Shown: in pieces, positions 1-10,042 of the stretch
Position numbering within the stretch: position 1 is the stretch's first letter
Layout: every line of letters begins with the position of its first letter
NCBI GenBank assembly: GCA_014529385.2
Contig: CM043966.1
Location: 144,822,711 to 144,886,710 of the forward strand
Direction: 5' to 3'
Source: Adiantum capillus-veneris
Lineage: Eukaryota; Streptophyta; Polypodiopsida; Polypodiales; Pteridaceae
Length of the DNA stretch: 64,000 nt
Program-made: the position numbers and the translations under genes
Notes under the pieces: model-generated
What the model was told of the DNA's origin: nothing
The model's input: only the letters and a program-made list of their open reading frames with translations
Database searches by the model: none

Positions 1-1150
1 GATCAACAACCACTTAATAAAAGATACTTTCTTGAATGTTAACACTAATTGGAATCACGCTATAAAATGCAAAAAATGTAAAGCCATGTGAAATTGTGAA
101 ATGAAAGGTGAAATAAAAGAACTAATTAATATATGTGTGTGTAGAATTTATTAGAATTATGCAAGGTGAAGCTTCACTTTAGCATTCTAAAACAATAGAA
201 TGCAAAAAAAACATATGTGTGTGTTGTGTCTGTAAAATTTACTAAAATGATATAAGGTGATATTTCACTTTAGTAATCTAAAACAATAGAATGCAAGAAA
301 AGTAAAGAGAAGGATGTGAAATGAAAGGTAAGTCTCCATCATGCACTCAAACCTATGAAGTCCTTTGATCTATAGGTCATCCTGCTAATGTCTATGAACT
401 TTGTAGGTTTTCTCACCTTCAAATCTAGAATTTAGAGGTAAACCTCAAAATTTGTAGGTGGGATTACACTTAACCTAGGTTTTTTTTGAGCACTTGGATA
501 TAAAGTTTTTTTTTCCAAATACTTGGAAAACCTCCGTATGAGATATTTTGGAGGCAAACATACTATATTTAAAGATTCTTACATGATTTTCCTAAAAGTT
601 TCCTCTAAAAGCTTGGAGATTTGCATCTAAACTTTGAAGATTTTTATTAAATTTAGAGGTTTCCATCAAAGGCCAATCCTACAAAAAAATATTATGTATG
701 AGAAATTTTAGAAGAAAATGTACTATATTTGAAGGTTTTCAAGTTTGATTTTCTCAATTTGCATGTATGATGATGATTAAATGCCTCCTCTCTAATTTGT
801 AATTCATCCCTATTAATTGGTCCCAAAGTTAGCAAAACTTGCATTTCTCAAGCTCTCTTCCTGGTGGATCCCTCTATAGTGTGTTTTGTTGGTGTTAATC
901 TTTGGGCTTTCACTAAGATCATCACTCATAGTTTCCCTTCCTAGAAACTTACATTCAAGTCACCCACTTCACGTGCCAACACAACTAGATTTTTTCTTGC
1001 TTATTAAATGGCCTAAATGATGTCAACATTGACTTGCGCCTTGAAGGTATGTTAGTATTATCCAATGCCAACATTTAAGAAGTTGACATGAATGAAAGAA
1101 CTCATGATGAGATTCCTATAAAGGGCTCTTAGAGAAACAAAAAGAAAAGA
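1..1150. other. AT-rich stretch with no recognised gene
   Basis: No open frame with a recognisable protein signature was seen on either strand. From about 400 onward it carries the degenerate repeat listed separately. Nothing else is claimed. Confidence 0.5.
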
Positions 1151-2065
1151 TTATGGCTGAAAATGCTTTACTCAACATGTACACTAAGTGTGATCATGTA
1201 CTTAAAAACGCACAACAAGCTCTTGATAGTATTAATGTTTGTAGTTTATGATGCCGCAATAGTCTGGAAGGAGAAGGGTGAGGGTAAGAAAGCTGTGAGT
1301 AGTTTTCACATGAGGCAAGGTGAGAGCTCGTGCCCGGATATAATTTTGTATCCTTATATCTCAAAGGCATGTGGCATCATGCAAGTACTTTGCATAAGCA
1401 AACTAAAATCGCTATTGAGGGGCTCTTTAAAAAAACCATCATGTTTCAAAATGTTTTGGTCAACATGTACACCATATTTAAATGTAGCCTCTTAGAATGC
1501 ACTAATGTGGCCCTTGGCACTCCCATTCTTAGGGTTTCTTACTCTTTAGGGTCACTTTCAAGGAGGCAAAATTACTATATTTACATTAAACTTATATTTT
1601 CTTTGAGCACTCAGGTACACAATGTTTTTTTCAAAAATTTGAAAAACCTACCTATGAGAAATTTTAGAGGCAAATTTATTGTATTTGATGGTTTTTACAC
1701 TAAATTTGTCTAAACTTTGTAGGAGTTTTTACGTTCAAATCTAGAATTTAGAGGTAAATCTCAAAATTTGTAGGTTAGATTATTGTAAACATAGTTTTTT
1801 TTTTAGCATTCAGATACGCAATACTTTCTCCCAAAAACTTGGAAAACCTACCTATGGGAAATTCTAAAGGCAAATTTACTATATTTGCAGGTGGGATCAC
1901 ACTAAACCTAGGTTTTTTTTTTAGCACTCAAATACAAAACATTTTTTTCAAAAAGCTTAGAAAATCTACGTATGATTACTATAAGTGTACACTTAAATAC
2001 ATTTCTAGGTGTGATTGCACTAAACCTAGCCCTTTTCCAAGCATTGGAATACACAAAATCAATGT
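400..2065. repeat. Degenerate interspersed repeat, about 100-160 bp units
   Basis: Related blocks recur at about 400-560, 1600-1730, 1740-1870 and 1890-2060. Each has a conserved order: a segment about 'aatttagaggtaaa', then 'cctaggttttttt' followed by a 'agcactca' segment, then a 'cttggaaaacctacctatg' segment, then an 'aggcaaattta' segment. The units are diverged and are interrupted by the PPR fragment at 1153-1480. The family is unknown; it may be the remains of one tandem array or of an AT-rich mobile element. Confidence 0.55.
1153..1480 (+). pseudogene. PPR-protein fragment, frame-shifted
   Basis: Three short stretches in two frames read as PLS-type PPR repeats. The first, from 1153, contains ENALLNMYTKC followed by AQQALDSI. 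The second, around 1270-1380, contains KKAVSSFHMRQ and YISKACG. The third, around 1395-1480, contains LHKQTKI and FQNVLVNMY. These match the order of one PPR repeat plus the start of the next, as in the larger PPR pseudogene at 30674-33463. At least one stop and two frame changes separate them, so the fragment cannot encode protein. PPR proteins bind organellar RNA. The identification rests on motif order only. Confidence 0.6.
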
Positions 2066-2070
2066 TACAA

Positions 2071-2728
2071 GTGATGAAAGCTTTGAGACTTTTAGTAGGG
2101 ATGGGAAGGTGTCAAAGTGCCTTACACATTATTTGTTGAAGGTGTGGCATTCGGATCCAACATCTAATGATGATGGTGAACATGAAAATTCTCCCTAATC
2201 TAGACCTTGCATGATGGCTAACACATTAATGGTTTCTTGAACTATTGGTTTGGTTGAATGTGGGATGGGTATGGAGATGATCCTTTGAAGGCTAGCGGCC
2301 CAACAACATGCTTCGATGTCTGTAAACCATTCTTCATCTCTTCCTACATTAAGTTAGTGGCCAATCCCATGGACTCGAGAATGTGGAGTCTGATGTATAA
2401 GTCATCCAATGAGAAAACATGAGCTATGCTTCTTTTCACCTCTTCTAAAGGTTTGGAATCATCCATTTTTAGCATACAAGCTTGATGTGAGTGCAACCAA
2501 GTGGCGATGGTACTCCTCACAAGATGGCTCATTGGGTGGCGATGGCACTACACATCTTTTGCACGTCCATGGTCAATTGCATCTCTCAGATGTGGTACAC
2601 ATAGGCATGATCACCTTCCATGTTGGCCAAAGATGTGCAACAGCTCCTTGGAGAAGCTACTTAAGGTTAAATTCTCCTTCATCATGGATTTGGAAGGCCA
2701 TATGTAGCTGTCTTTTTTGTCAGAAAAT

Positions 2729-2730
<2 letters not shown>
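2071..2730. other. No gene recognised
   Basis: Short overlapping open frames exist on both strands, but none shows a domain, motif or compositional sign of coding. The stretch leads into the CT microsatellite at 2731. Confidence 0.4.

Positions 2731-2805
<75 letters not shown>
2731..2805. repeat. (CT)n microsatellite, 75 bp
   Basis: Uninterrupted CT dinucleotides, visible directly. Confidence 0.97.
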
Positions 2806-2807
<2 letters not shown>

Positions 2808-2982
2808 CAGTGTACAACAAACACCATAAACATTGGAGACTTCATGACTTGGGAGCAAGGCTTGAGGAAAAAGTGTAATGTCACCTACAAATTTTGAAAT
2901 GTTACCTCTAAATTATAAATTAGAAGGTAAGAAACCTACAAAATATGAAGGTATTTATTATTTAAAGTTTTTTTTGGGCACG

Positions 2983-2983
<1 letters not shown>

Positions 2984-3017
<34 letters not shown>

Positions 3018-3041
3018 GAGAGAGAGAGAGAGAGAGAGAGA
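2984..3041. repeat. Homopolymer G (33 bases) followed by (AG)n
   Basis: G occupies 2984-3016 without interruption, followed by AG dinucleotides to about 3041. A G run of this length can form G-quadruplexes and is prone to sequencing-length error. Confidence 0.95.
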
Positions 3042-3185
3042 ACAAGAAAATTAAACAACTACAAGCAACCTAGAGAACTATCCAATTAAACAGGAGGAGG
3101 AGGAGAGAACAATAAAATTAAGCAATTACAAGCAACCTAGAGAACTATCCAATTAAATAGAGGGAAGGAGGAGGAGGAGGAGGAG
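3041..3185. repeat. Tandem duplication, unit about 67-78 bp
   Basis: Two adjacent units (3041-3107 and 3108-3185) share an 'acaagcaacctagagaacta' core and each ends in GGA-rich trinucleotides of differing length. They lie between the AG run and a CT microsatellite. Confidence 0.85.
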
Positions 3186-3197
3186 AATATCAATATG

Positions 3198-3200
<3 letters not shown>

Positions 3201-3248
<48 letters not shown>
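3201..3248. repeat. (CT)n microsatellite
   Basis: Uninterrupted CT dinucleotides, visible directly. Confidence 0.95.
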
Positions 3249-3250
<2 letters not shown>

Positions 3251-3508
3251 TCTCTTCAATAGCTATAAAGCACTCCTAGATCCATTGAATAAGGGCTAGA
3301 AAATCCTACGTAACATGTGAGAACTTGCCAAGCTTGGTATTAAAGGAATATTTTCTAGCTCTTCCATGTATAATTTTTTTTGAGAATCCATAGAGAGATG
3401 TTGTGAATCATTTTTTTGAAAAGCAAAAGAGTGTATACATGTAGAAAAATAGAATCTATATAATCTTTCACCTTTGTAGTTGTAAGAATAGAAGACATGC
3501 ATTTTCTA

Positions 3509-3538
3509 GCCGCGGCAATGCACGGGTCACATACTAGT
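3509..3538 (+). mobile_element. Helitron-type 3' terminus
   Basis: The stretch has a short GC-rich palindrome (about 3510-3525, arms CCG/CGG around GGCAATGCA), a few bases of spacer, then CTAGT at 3534-3538 followed by T. A hairpin followed by CTRR and insertion before T is the known 3' end structure of plant Helitrons (rolling-circle transposons). No RepHel coding sequence and no convincing 5' TC end were found, so the element would be non-autonomous, or only its end is left. Confidence 0.55.
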
Positions 3539-5224
3539 TCTCTTGAATTTTTAAAGGGACATATGTCAAGCAAACAAATTTGAACAACCTTCTTCACCCA
3601 TATGGATATTAAGGCCTTAAGAAGGCCAAAAAACAATGAGAAGCATGCAAATAAGTGGATCAATAAAAATGTTTACACTTTCTCCAAGATGCTTCTTGAT
3701 AGATTTGTTTTATAGATAGAATGGATTTTCAACTTATTCAACAAGAGACAATTCATTTCTAGATAGAAAAGGAAAAAGTTGTAATTTGAGATTTCACGTC
3801 ATCGATATCTTCAAGAAACCATGTATCTCCGAAATAGGTGTCTCAAATGTTTTTTAAGGTGCTTCATTAAGTAGAAACTAAGGAGATGCCTTCCATGACT
3901 TTGTAAGAAAAAAGAGGGGAGACGACAGGTGGAGGAGAGAGATGAAGAGGGAGGAAAGGATCTTTTCTGATGTGGAATGTCAGAGGACACATAGAGGAGA
4001 GCGATGAATAGAGGTCAAGAGTATAGGGTCCATAGAGAGATCAAGAGCAATGAGGAGAAAGAATACCTAGGGCATCAAAAAAATGTCCAGCCGCCGCCAA
4101 TGGCACATAAAGTAAACAAATAGATATAACTTGGAACTCATAGAGAACCCATGACTCTATACATAACAAATGGAAAAATGTGTGCATGAAGAAGGTGAAA
4201 ACTGCTAATGGTATGTGCCTGTAAAAGAAAAAATCGATGAGGTAGCAAACTCAATTGTATGGCAATAAAGCATAAGAGGAAGGCAAAGCACATGTGGTAA
4301 TGAGTAAATGCAAACAATTATGAAATTAAAGGATAAATAAATTGCACTTGCTAAAATTACTTAATCAAGATTTTTGGGCTTATGGACAAATCTCTCAATT
4401 AGTAAGCTATGACTAAGGGTGAAGAAGAGTAGTACTATTGAAGCTAAGAAGATTGTCTAAATGCAAGATTCCCTAATTTTATCTTTCAACTTTGATTGGC
4501 TAACTAGCTCTCACAACTCCAAACAAAAGCTTGAAATTTTTTACTTGAAGCTCAATGGAAGTCTTTTTCATTTCATTTCTCTTGCTTTTATTTTTTGTTT
4601 ATTTTTTCTTTTTTGTTTCACATTGATTCAAAATCATTTGACGTATGTGCTTATTTGTATGCTTAGGCCTTTTTGCTTCTCAAAGAAAAGTGTCCACACT
4701 AGGAACCTCTAGGACTCTAAGTACCATAGATGGGAAGTATCAAAATCAAGCCGCGATTTCTCTTCCAACTTAACCTTTTACACTTGTGGTACTTTTGTTT
4801 TTGCTTCCATTTCCTTTGTATTCTTACTAGTGTCTTTGTTGTTTGAATGAGTAAGCCTCTTTATCACTTTAGTAACTATGACTAAGTAGTCAAGTGAATG
4901 CGTTAACCTAAATTCATGGCCTACTAACCTCAAGGATCATCTATAAGACTAAACTCCCAATCAATTAACTAAAGCAAAGAGACAAGTTTATACATCTTTA
5001 ATTGTAGATAACAAAACATAACTAAATGCACTCCATCAAACCATGAAGAACCACAATCAAAAAATGTAAATGTCCACAAGCATAGAACATAGAAAGTAGA
5101 GTTGGATTTGTGGCCCTTGGCCTAAATACTAACAACTAGTGCGAGAACCATATCTTGTATAGTAAACAATCTAGTTTGTTGTTAAAGAGCCTGAGCCACA
5201 CACCATCCCACGGCTGCTCACATG

Positions 5225-5227
<3 letters not shown>
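3539..5227. other. No gene recognised
   Basis: AT-rich DNA with short unsupported open frames on both strands. I see no domain, intact repeat or RNA gene here. Confidence 0.4.

Positions 5228-5273
<46 letters not shown>
5228..5273. repeat. (CT)n microsatellite
   Basis: Uninterrupted TC dinucleotides, visible directly. Confidence 0.95.
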
Positions 5274-5275
<2 letters not shown>

Positions 5276-5544
5276 TTGCAATTCTGTAAATATGCATGAC
5301 ATGTGGATACGACAGTACTGCACGAGATGAGATCAGATGAACATAGTCCACATTATTATTTTGGTCTCTCCTTGGTGAATCATGCCACATTTTTGGTACC
5401 ACTATGTCCCATGATTGTATACTTGAACTCGCCATTTTGAGGTTTTCTCGGGAAACCAAACCCCCCACTCTTCGGGCCTCTTGAATTGGCCCCCATCATG
5501 TCCAATAGTCTCTGTATCAAAACTTTACTCTTAGGGTTAAAGGC

Positions 5545-5729
5545 GGTTGTGCTTGCCTCAGGTCGAACGTCCGATGTCCGTCCGTCCACTCACTCTACTA
5601 ACCCTTACTTATTCATTATCCATATAGAGAATAAGTGGTTGAAGGGATTAGCCTCTAAGAGCTCCCCCCACATCCCCCGCACTCACCCTCTCACTCACGC
5701 ACACACGCTCTGTGCACCTTGCAATCACA
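5545..5729 (+). repeat. E1 left LTR (partial)
   Basis: About 165 bp align with 28830-29000. Both copies share a 'cgatgtc' segment, 'ctctactaacccttac', a 'gaataa(g)ggttga' segment and a closing 'cacgcacacacgctctg'-like stretch. The left copy ends in CA at about 5729. The 5' limit is uncertain because similarity fades upstream of about 5555. Confidence 0.6.
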
Positions 5730-5731
5730 AT

Positions 5732-5743
5732 TGGTATCAAAGC
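5732..5743 (+). other. E1 primer-binding site, initiator tRNA-Met type
   Basis: TGGTATCAAAGC lies two bases after the LTR end. It differs at one position from the common plant site TGGTATCAGAGC, which pairs with the 3' end of initiator tRNA-Met and primes minus-strand synthesis. Confidence 0.75.
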
Positions 5744-6370
5744 ACAAGTGAGACAACACTGGCATCCTCAACACATGCAAAGGTCTTCTCGGTGAGCTAA
5801 GGATGAAGCCTTAGTGTGCAGGCAATAATCAATTATGGAAGGTCTTCTATGAAGGCAGCTTTGAATCAAGGAAAGCGGAAGCTTGAAATCATTAGAGCAT
5901 TAACAATGATTGGAAAGCAAGGAGTCTGCAGCAATGTTGGAACTTCCCTAGTGGAAGGTGTCAATTTTTGAAGCAATCATTGATGAAAATCTATGTATAG
6001 ATAGAGGCAGTCTGCAGCAGTATAGCAGATGATGGAATTAGGTCAGTCGACTTGTGTGTTATGGAAGCAATGGGAAGATTTAGAGGAAATCAATGTCTAG
6101 AGTATAGTTCGTTGGAAGGAAGACAACAATGCTTGTATAAAATTTAATTCGGGTGCTACATCCGCTCTTGATCTATGTGCAGTGTGGGAACCTACCTATA
6201 GTAAGCTAGATTCGGTGTTGTAGAAGATTGCTACTTTGTGGAGTAGAATGAACTCATGCATTCTAAGGAAGAAATTGACTTTTTGATTTGTATATACAAT
6301 AGGGGAAGTGGAAAGGGAAAGAAGCAATCCCGATTAGGAGAAACTAGCGCATGTGGCTGGAATTATCAGA
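5744..6370. other. E1 internal leader, no coding signal
   Basis: No gag-like frame is present between the primer-binding site and the integrase fragment. Most of the coding part of E1 appears to be missing. Confidence 0.45.
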
Positions 6371-6489
6371 TGTTACATTCGGCATTGTGGACATATAGAG
6401 TGGCTTACAAGATGTCATTGGGAACGACACCCTACAATATGGTATTTGGTCTTAACGCAATACTACCCATAGAGTGGCTTACAAGATGT
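6371..6489 (+). pseudogene. E1 integrase fragment (left part)
   Basis: The translation has ALWTYRVAYK followed by SLGTTPYNMVFGLNAILPIE. This is the hallmark block downstream of the catalytic glutamate in Ty3/gypsy integrases (family pattern: A-x-R-T/Y, T-P-x-x-L/M-V-Y/F-G, A-x-L-P-I/V-E). The block is partly duplicated in tandem (see 6397-6489), and the second copy is cut by E2 at 6490. The rest resumes at 28240. Confidence 0.75.
6397..6489 (+). repeat. 72-bp tandem duplication inside the E1 integrase, cut by E2
   Basis: 'atagagtggcttacaagatg' occurs at 6397 and again at 6469, 72 bp apart. The second copy stops at 6489 where the E2 LTR starts. Its missing remainder is found beyond E2 at 28240-28290, with a few substitutions. 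Confidence 0.8.
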
Positions 6490-7174
6490 TGGAGAGGGGG
6501 AATGAGGTCCACACCGACACACAACACAAAGCCTCCCTACAGCTCATGGTATCCATAGCACCCCTAACCTCTCAAATAACACCTTCAAATTGGCTAATTT
6601 GCACTAACATACCCACCTTAGCACAAAGAACAACTATCTCCTAACCTGCAGAAACACCTTTCAGCACAAATGCACCCACACTACTCAACTCACCCTTTTC
6701 GGCTCACAAAACACCCCGATTCTGCCCTCTTGGTAACACACTTCAAGCTGCACGCATACCCTTCCGCAAGCATAGACAAGCACACAAAGAGCGAGAGAAA
6801 AGGAGAGGAACGGGGAGAAGCAACACGAGAAAGAGGGGCAAAGGCTTAGTAGTATTGCATAGGGAGATATTACAACCAAGTCTGTAGCTCCAATGGCAAG
6901 CTTCCAATACACAATCTTGTAGGCCTTCAACAACTCTCTCCGGCAAAAAAGCCCTTAAAAATTCAGTTCTATATCCTTTTATAGGGCTTGGCTAAGGCTA
7001 AAAAAGAAGAAAAAGGAGCTATCCAGCTTGTGCAATCAACTGAAGCTTCATTTAGAATTCTCTTGCATTGCTACCACTTGGCACATTTTTATTTTTGGTA
7101 ACTTTCACATGGTACACCTCTTTGTCAGCCTGACTCGTCCACCCAGCTTGCCCTTGCATTATCCGGCCTCTTTA
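6490..7174 (-). repeat. E2 3' LTR, first segment (cut by E3)
   Basis: It aligns over its whole length with 26142-26826 in the same orientation. It begins TGGAGAGGGGG and stops at the E3 insertion, where 7170-7174 (CTTTA) is one copy of the E3 target site. It resumes at 19727. Open frames within it are non-coding. Confidence 0.9.
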
Positions 7175-7401
7175 TGTTACCATATACATGTGGTAGTGAT
7201 GTGTGTGAACACACTAGGACCGTCGGGGCATTTTTTCCCTCTTTAGGAGGGTTTTTCCCCCGTGCATTGTATATATGCCCATCACTCTAGGGCTATCTAT
7301 CTTTCCATTGCATACTAAGTAACACACTCTCTACTGTGTGCCTTGAGCTTTCTTCGTCTTCTCCAAGCTGTGTGTTTTTCTCTGCAACCCTAATTCCAAC
7401 G
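7175..7401 (+). repeat. E3 5' LTR
   Basis: Nearly identical to 19501-19726, with a few substitutions and one- or two-base indels. It contains a TATATAT motif near 7270, a candidate core promoter. Confidence 0.93.
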
Positions 7402-7403
7402 AT

Positions 7404-7415
7404 TGGTATCAGAGC
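7404..7415 (+). other. E3 primer-binding site, initiator tRNA-Met type
   Basis: TGGTATCAGAGC directly follows the 5' LTR after a two-base spacer. This is the usual primer site of plant Ty1/copia elements. Confidence 0.92.
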
Positions 7416-7762
7416 AGGTTGAGTCCTCCCGGGCTTAGTCGCCAGCTGCTTCAGCACACGCCTGCTCACTTTCTTCAATTTCAGTGAGGTTTGGCGAGCA
7501 TTCGTAGGTCGACAAATATTCAGAGAAAGCTCGTAGAGCTTAGTCTGCTCAGATTTTTGATTCGCGCTCATTTCGGCCTCCGTTTTCACTACATGCAATA
7601 CTGCACATGCTATTTTGTCATTTTGTGCAGAATTTCTGTCAGTGCCATTTTCTGCATAGCAGGTGTCTCATAGTCTTCTACGGTTTGTGCTATATAGCAA
7701 GTGTTGTTCCCGCTCCGTTACTCCTATTTTTGGGCAGTTTTCCATCAGGTGCAGCATTTACC

Positions 7763-8618
7763 ATGGCTGACAACAACACAGATGTGTTCAAGATGTTTGC
7801 TGCTGAGGATAGGTTGGATGGGGACAACTACCCTATGTGGGCTTATATGATGCAACATGTTCTTGTGTCAATGGGCGTTTGGAATATTGTGTAGGGCATT
7901 GATGTACGTCCTGGTACTGAGGATGTAGGTGATGTTGAGGATATTGCAGGTCTTGCTTCAAGGATTTCTGCTATTAGAATTTTTTTTCCTACGGCAGAAC
8001 AATCTCGTTGGGATGTAAAGGATGAGCAGGCTCATGCATTGATTGCATTGTCTGTGAAGCGCACCATTGTTCCTCACATCCGTTCAGCAAAATCTGCAAA
8101 ACAGGCTTGGGATATTTTGGCAGGTCTTTATGCAAGTCGCAATGAGGCTAAAATTGCTTTGCTGCGTAAAGAGCTGGAGTCGAAGATTACGCATGAGGAA
8201 GATGATATGGACACTTTCCTTGCTAGTGTCAAGGATATCAATGAGCAACTTATTTCTGCAGGTGAAGTCATTTCAGATAGTTCCCTTGTGCAGACTGTTC
8301 TTGATGTCTTACCAGACTTTTGCTAGTACTTGGAGACTTATGACCCAAGGGAATCCAGAAGATGTCAAGTTTGATGCATTATGCACATTGCTGTTGCAAG
8401 AGTCACTTTCCAGAAAAAACAGGACTTAGACAGCGTGCAGTTGAACAGGCTTTTATTGCTTCTCAAAGAAAGGGTGGTAACAGCAATGCACCCACTTCTT
8501 ATGGTTCTGCTGCGAGTGGCAAAACTTCTATTCCTAATGCTTCTGCTGGAAGCACTTCATCTGGAAATTCTGGTGATAAGGGCAAAAAGAAGATGCATTG
8601 CCATTATTGTAAAGCTAA
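7763..8618 (+). pseudogene. E3 gag (copia UBN2-type), broken
   Basis: The frame opens at ATG 7763 with MADNNTDVFKMF and the copia-gag signature LDGDNYPMWAYMM. It continues with the conserved AWDILAGLYAS and a charged helix. Gag would form the retroelement's particle. An in-frame TAG at about 7891 and two frame changes near 8320-8430 break it. The last piece (8430-8618) is a Ser/Gly/Asn-rich linker that enters a zinc knuckle (CHYCK) and stops after its first two cysteines, where a deletion joins it to reverse transcriptase. Identification as gag is firm; function is lost. Confidence 0.85.
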
Positions 8619-8624
8619 CGCACC

Positions 8625-9268
8625 TTTGTCTAGTTGTACTCGTTCAAGCTCTCGCCATGCATCTTATGCATCAGATTGTTATGCTTTGGCTGTGTCTAGC
8701 TTACATGATGTTGAGGAGCCTCTGTCTTTTGATGAAGCACATAATTCAGAAAATTGGATGGCTGCCATGCAATCAGAATATGATGCACTTATAGAAAATG
8801 ACACATGGACTTTATGTGATTTGTAAAGAAAGAGGATGCAAGAGAGCTACACAAGACAAGCACAAAGCACACAGAGATGGAAAGCTTCTTCTTCTTCGCA
8901 CAGAAAAGAGAGTACAAAATGACTAAGTGCTAAAGCTGAAAAATAGTACATATGTACATGCGGTCACTAAGTGGGAACTCACTAGAAGCATACTAGGCTG
9001 GCACTATAAGTGTAGTCCAGTTGTAGAATCACTGGTAGATATCCTCCGTGTCGGTCACCTAACGCGCCAGTGAGTAAATGCCGTAAGCGGCCAAGACCCG
9101 TAGTGGATGCCAGCGCACGATGTAGAGCTCGACATCTCAACATGATTTGCCTCCTGGAAAAAAGGCCATTGGTACGAAGTGGGTTTACAAGTTGAAACGC
9201 AAGCCGGATGGTGAGATCCATCACCATAAGGCTCGACTTATTGCAAAGGGTTATGCACAACAAAAACA
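8625..9268 (+). pseudogene. E3 reverse transcriptase, N-terminal part, split by a solo LTR
   Basis: The translation reads EPLSFDEAHNSENWMAAMQ and ENDTWTLCDL to 8821. After the solo LTR it resumes at 9148 with PPGKKAIGTKWVYKLKRK and ARLIAKGYAQQ. These are the opening motifs of copia RT (family: W-x-x-A-M-x-x-E, W-x-L-V-x-L-P-x-G, K-W-V-[FY]-K-x-K). The gag-to-RT junction at about 8620 skips protease and integrase, so E3 had lost autonomy by an internal deletion. The rest of RT lies beyond E4, from 18109. Confidence 0.88.
8822..9142 (-). mobile_element. Solo LTR, 321 bp, in the E3 reverse transcriptase
   Basis: The insert is bounded by TG at 8822 and CA at 9142 and flanked by a perfect 5-bp duplication TGATT (8817-8821 and 9143-9147). 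Leaving it out rejoins the RT reading frame (WTLCDL to PPGKK). Read on the minus strand it starts TGTTGAGATG and ends CTTTACA, typical LTR ends. The minus orientation is inferred from those ends. No internal retroelement sequence remains, so it probably arose by LTR-LTR recombination. Confidence 0.85.
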
Positions 9269-9269
9269 T

Positions 9270-9286
9270 TAGGAAAAATATGAACC
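9270..9286 (+). repeat. E4 left terminal inverted repeat
   Basis: Pairs with 18091-18107 with one mismatch. A looser match, including a GGGCC block at 9293-9298, extends the repeat to about 40 bp. Confidence 0.8.
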
Positions 9287-10042
9287 CTCTAGGGGCCCTT
9301 TGGGATTAAGGTTAATTAGAGGCCAACCAATGAGAAGAGGGTGGTGGACACACTCTATGCCCTCAAAAATGCAGGGGGACAAAGTAGTCTTACACTTCTT
9401 AAATGGGCTCTTACCTAGTGAGAAGGTGGGGTGGGGGGGGGGGGGGGGGGGGTGGGCCATATGGAACCTCCAACTTCCCTCCTTTTTGATCCGGTTATGA
9501 AAAAATCCCAAAAATTTGAAAATTTTCAAAATTTTCAAAAATTTCAAAACTCAAATTTCATCTTCTTAAAACCCCCCTAAAACTATTTTATGGTCAAAAA
9601 AGCATTTTTTGACCTCAAAAAGTCAAAACGTGCACCCAAAAATCCTAAAATTCAAAATTTTTAAAAAACTTTTGAAAAATCTTTTTTTGCTATCCAGAGC
9701 TCCCCCAAAAGTAGTTCTTAGGCAAAAAGTGATTTTCTCTCTCTAGAACCCCTTTATCCAACCCCTCCTTGGTTCATCCTCTACTCCAATACTCTCTCTC
9801 TCTCTCTACACCATCTCCATTGCTGCAGCAAGGAAGCTCCTCTCTCCTCCCCTACCACCTTCCATTGCCACACCAAGCAAAGGTTATCCACCTTCTCTTC
9901 CCATTGCCACACCAAGCAAGGGTTTTCCACCTTCTCCTCCCATTGCCACAAGGGTTATCCACCTTCTCATATCACTTTATCCTCTGTACATTGTAGGAAC
10001 AAACAAGGTCCTTCTCCTCCTCCTAGTTTTCTTTGCTCAACC
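9287..10042. other. E4 left non-coding region with poly-G and CT tracts
   Basis: It contains a 20-base G run at 9433-9452, an A/T-rich stretch of 'aaaatttt' character (9500-9690), a CT tract near 9785-9806, and a short repeated 'ccattgccaca' pyrimidine-rich segment (9860-9960). It probably holds the 5' flank and leader of the plus-strand gene. No clear TATA box was seen. Confidence 0.5.
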
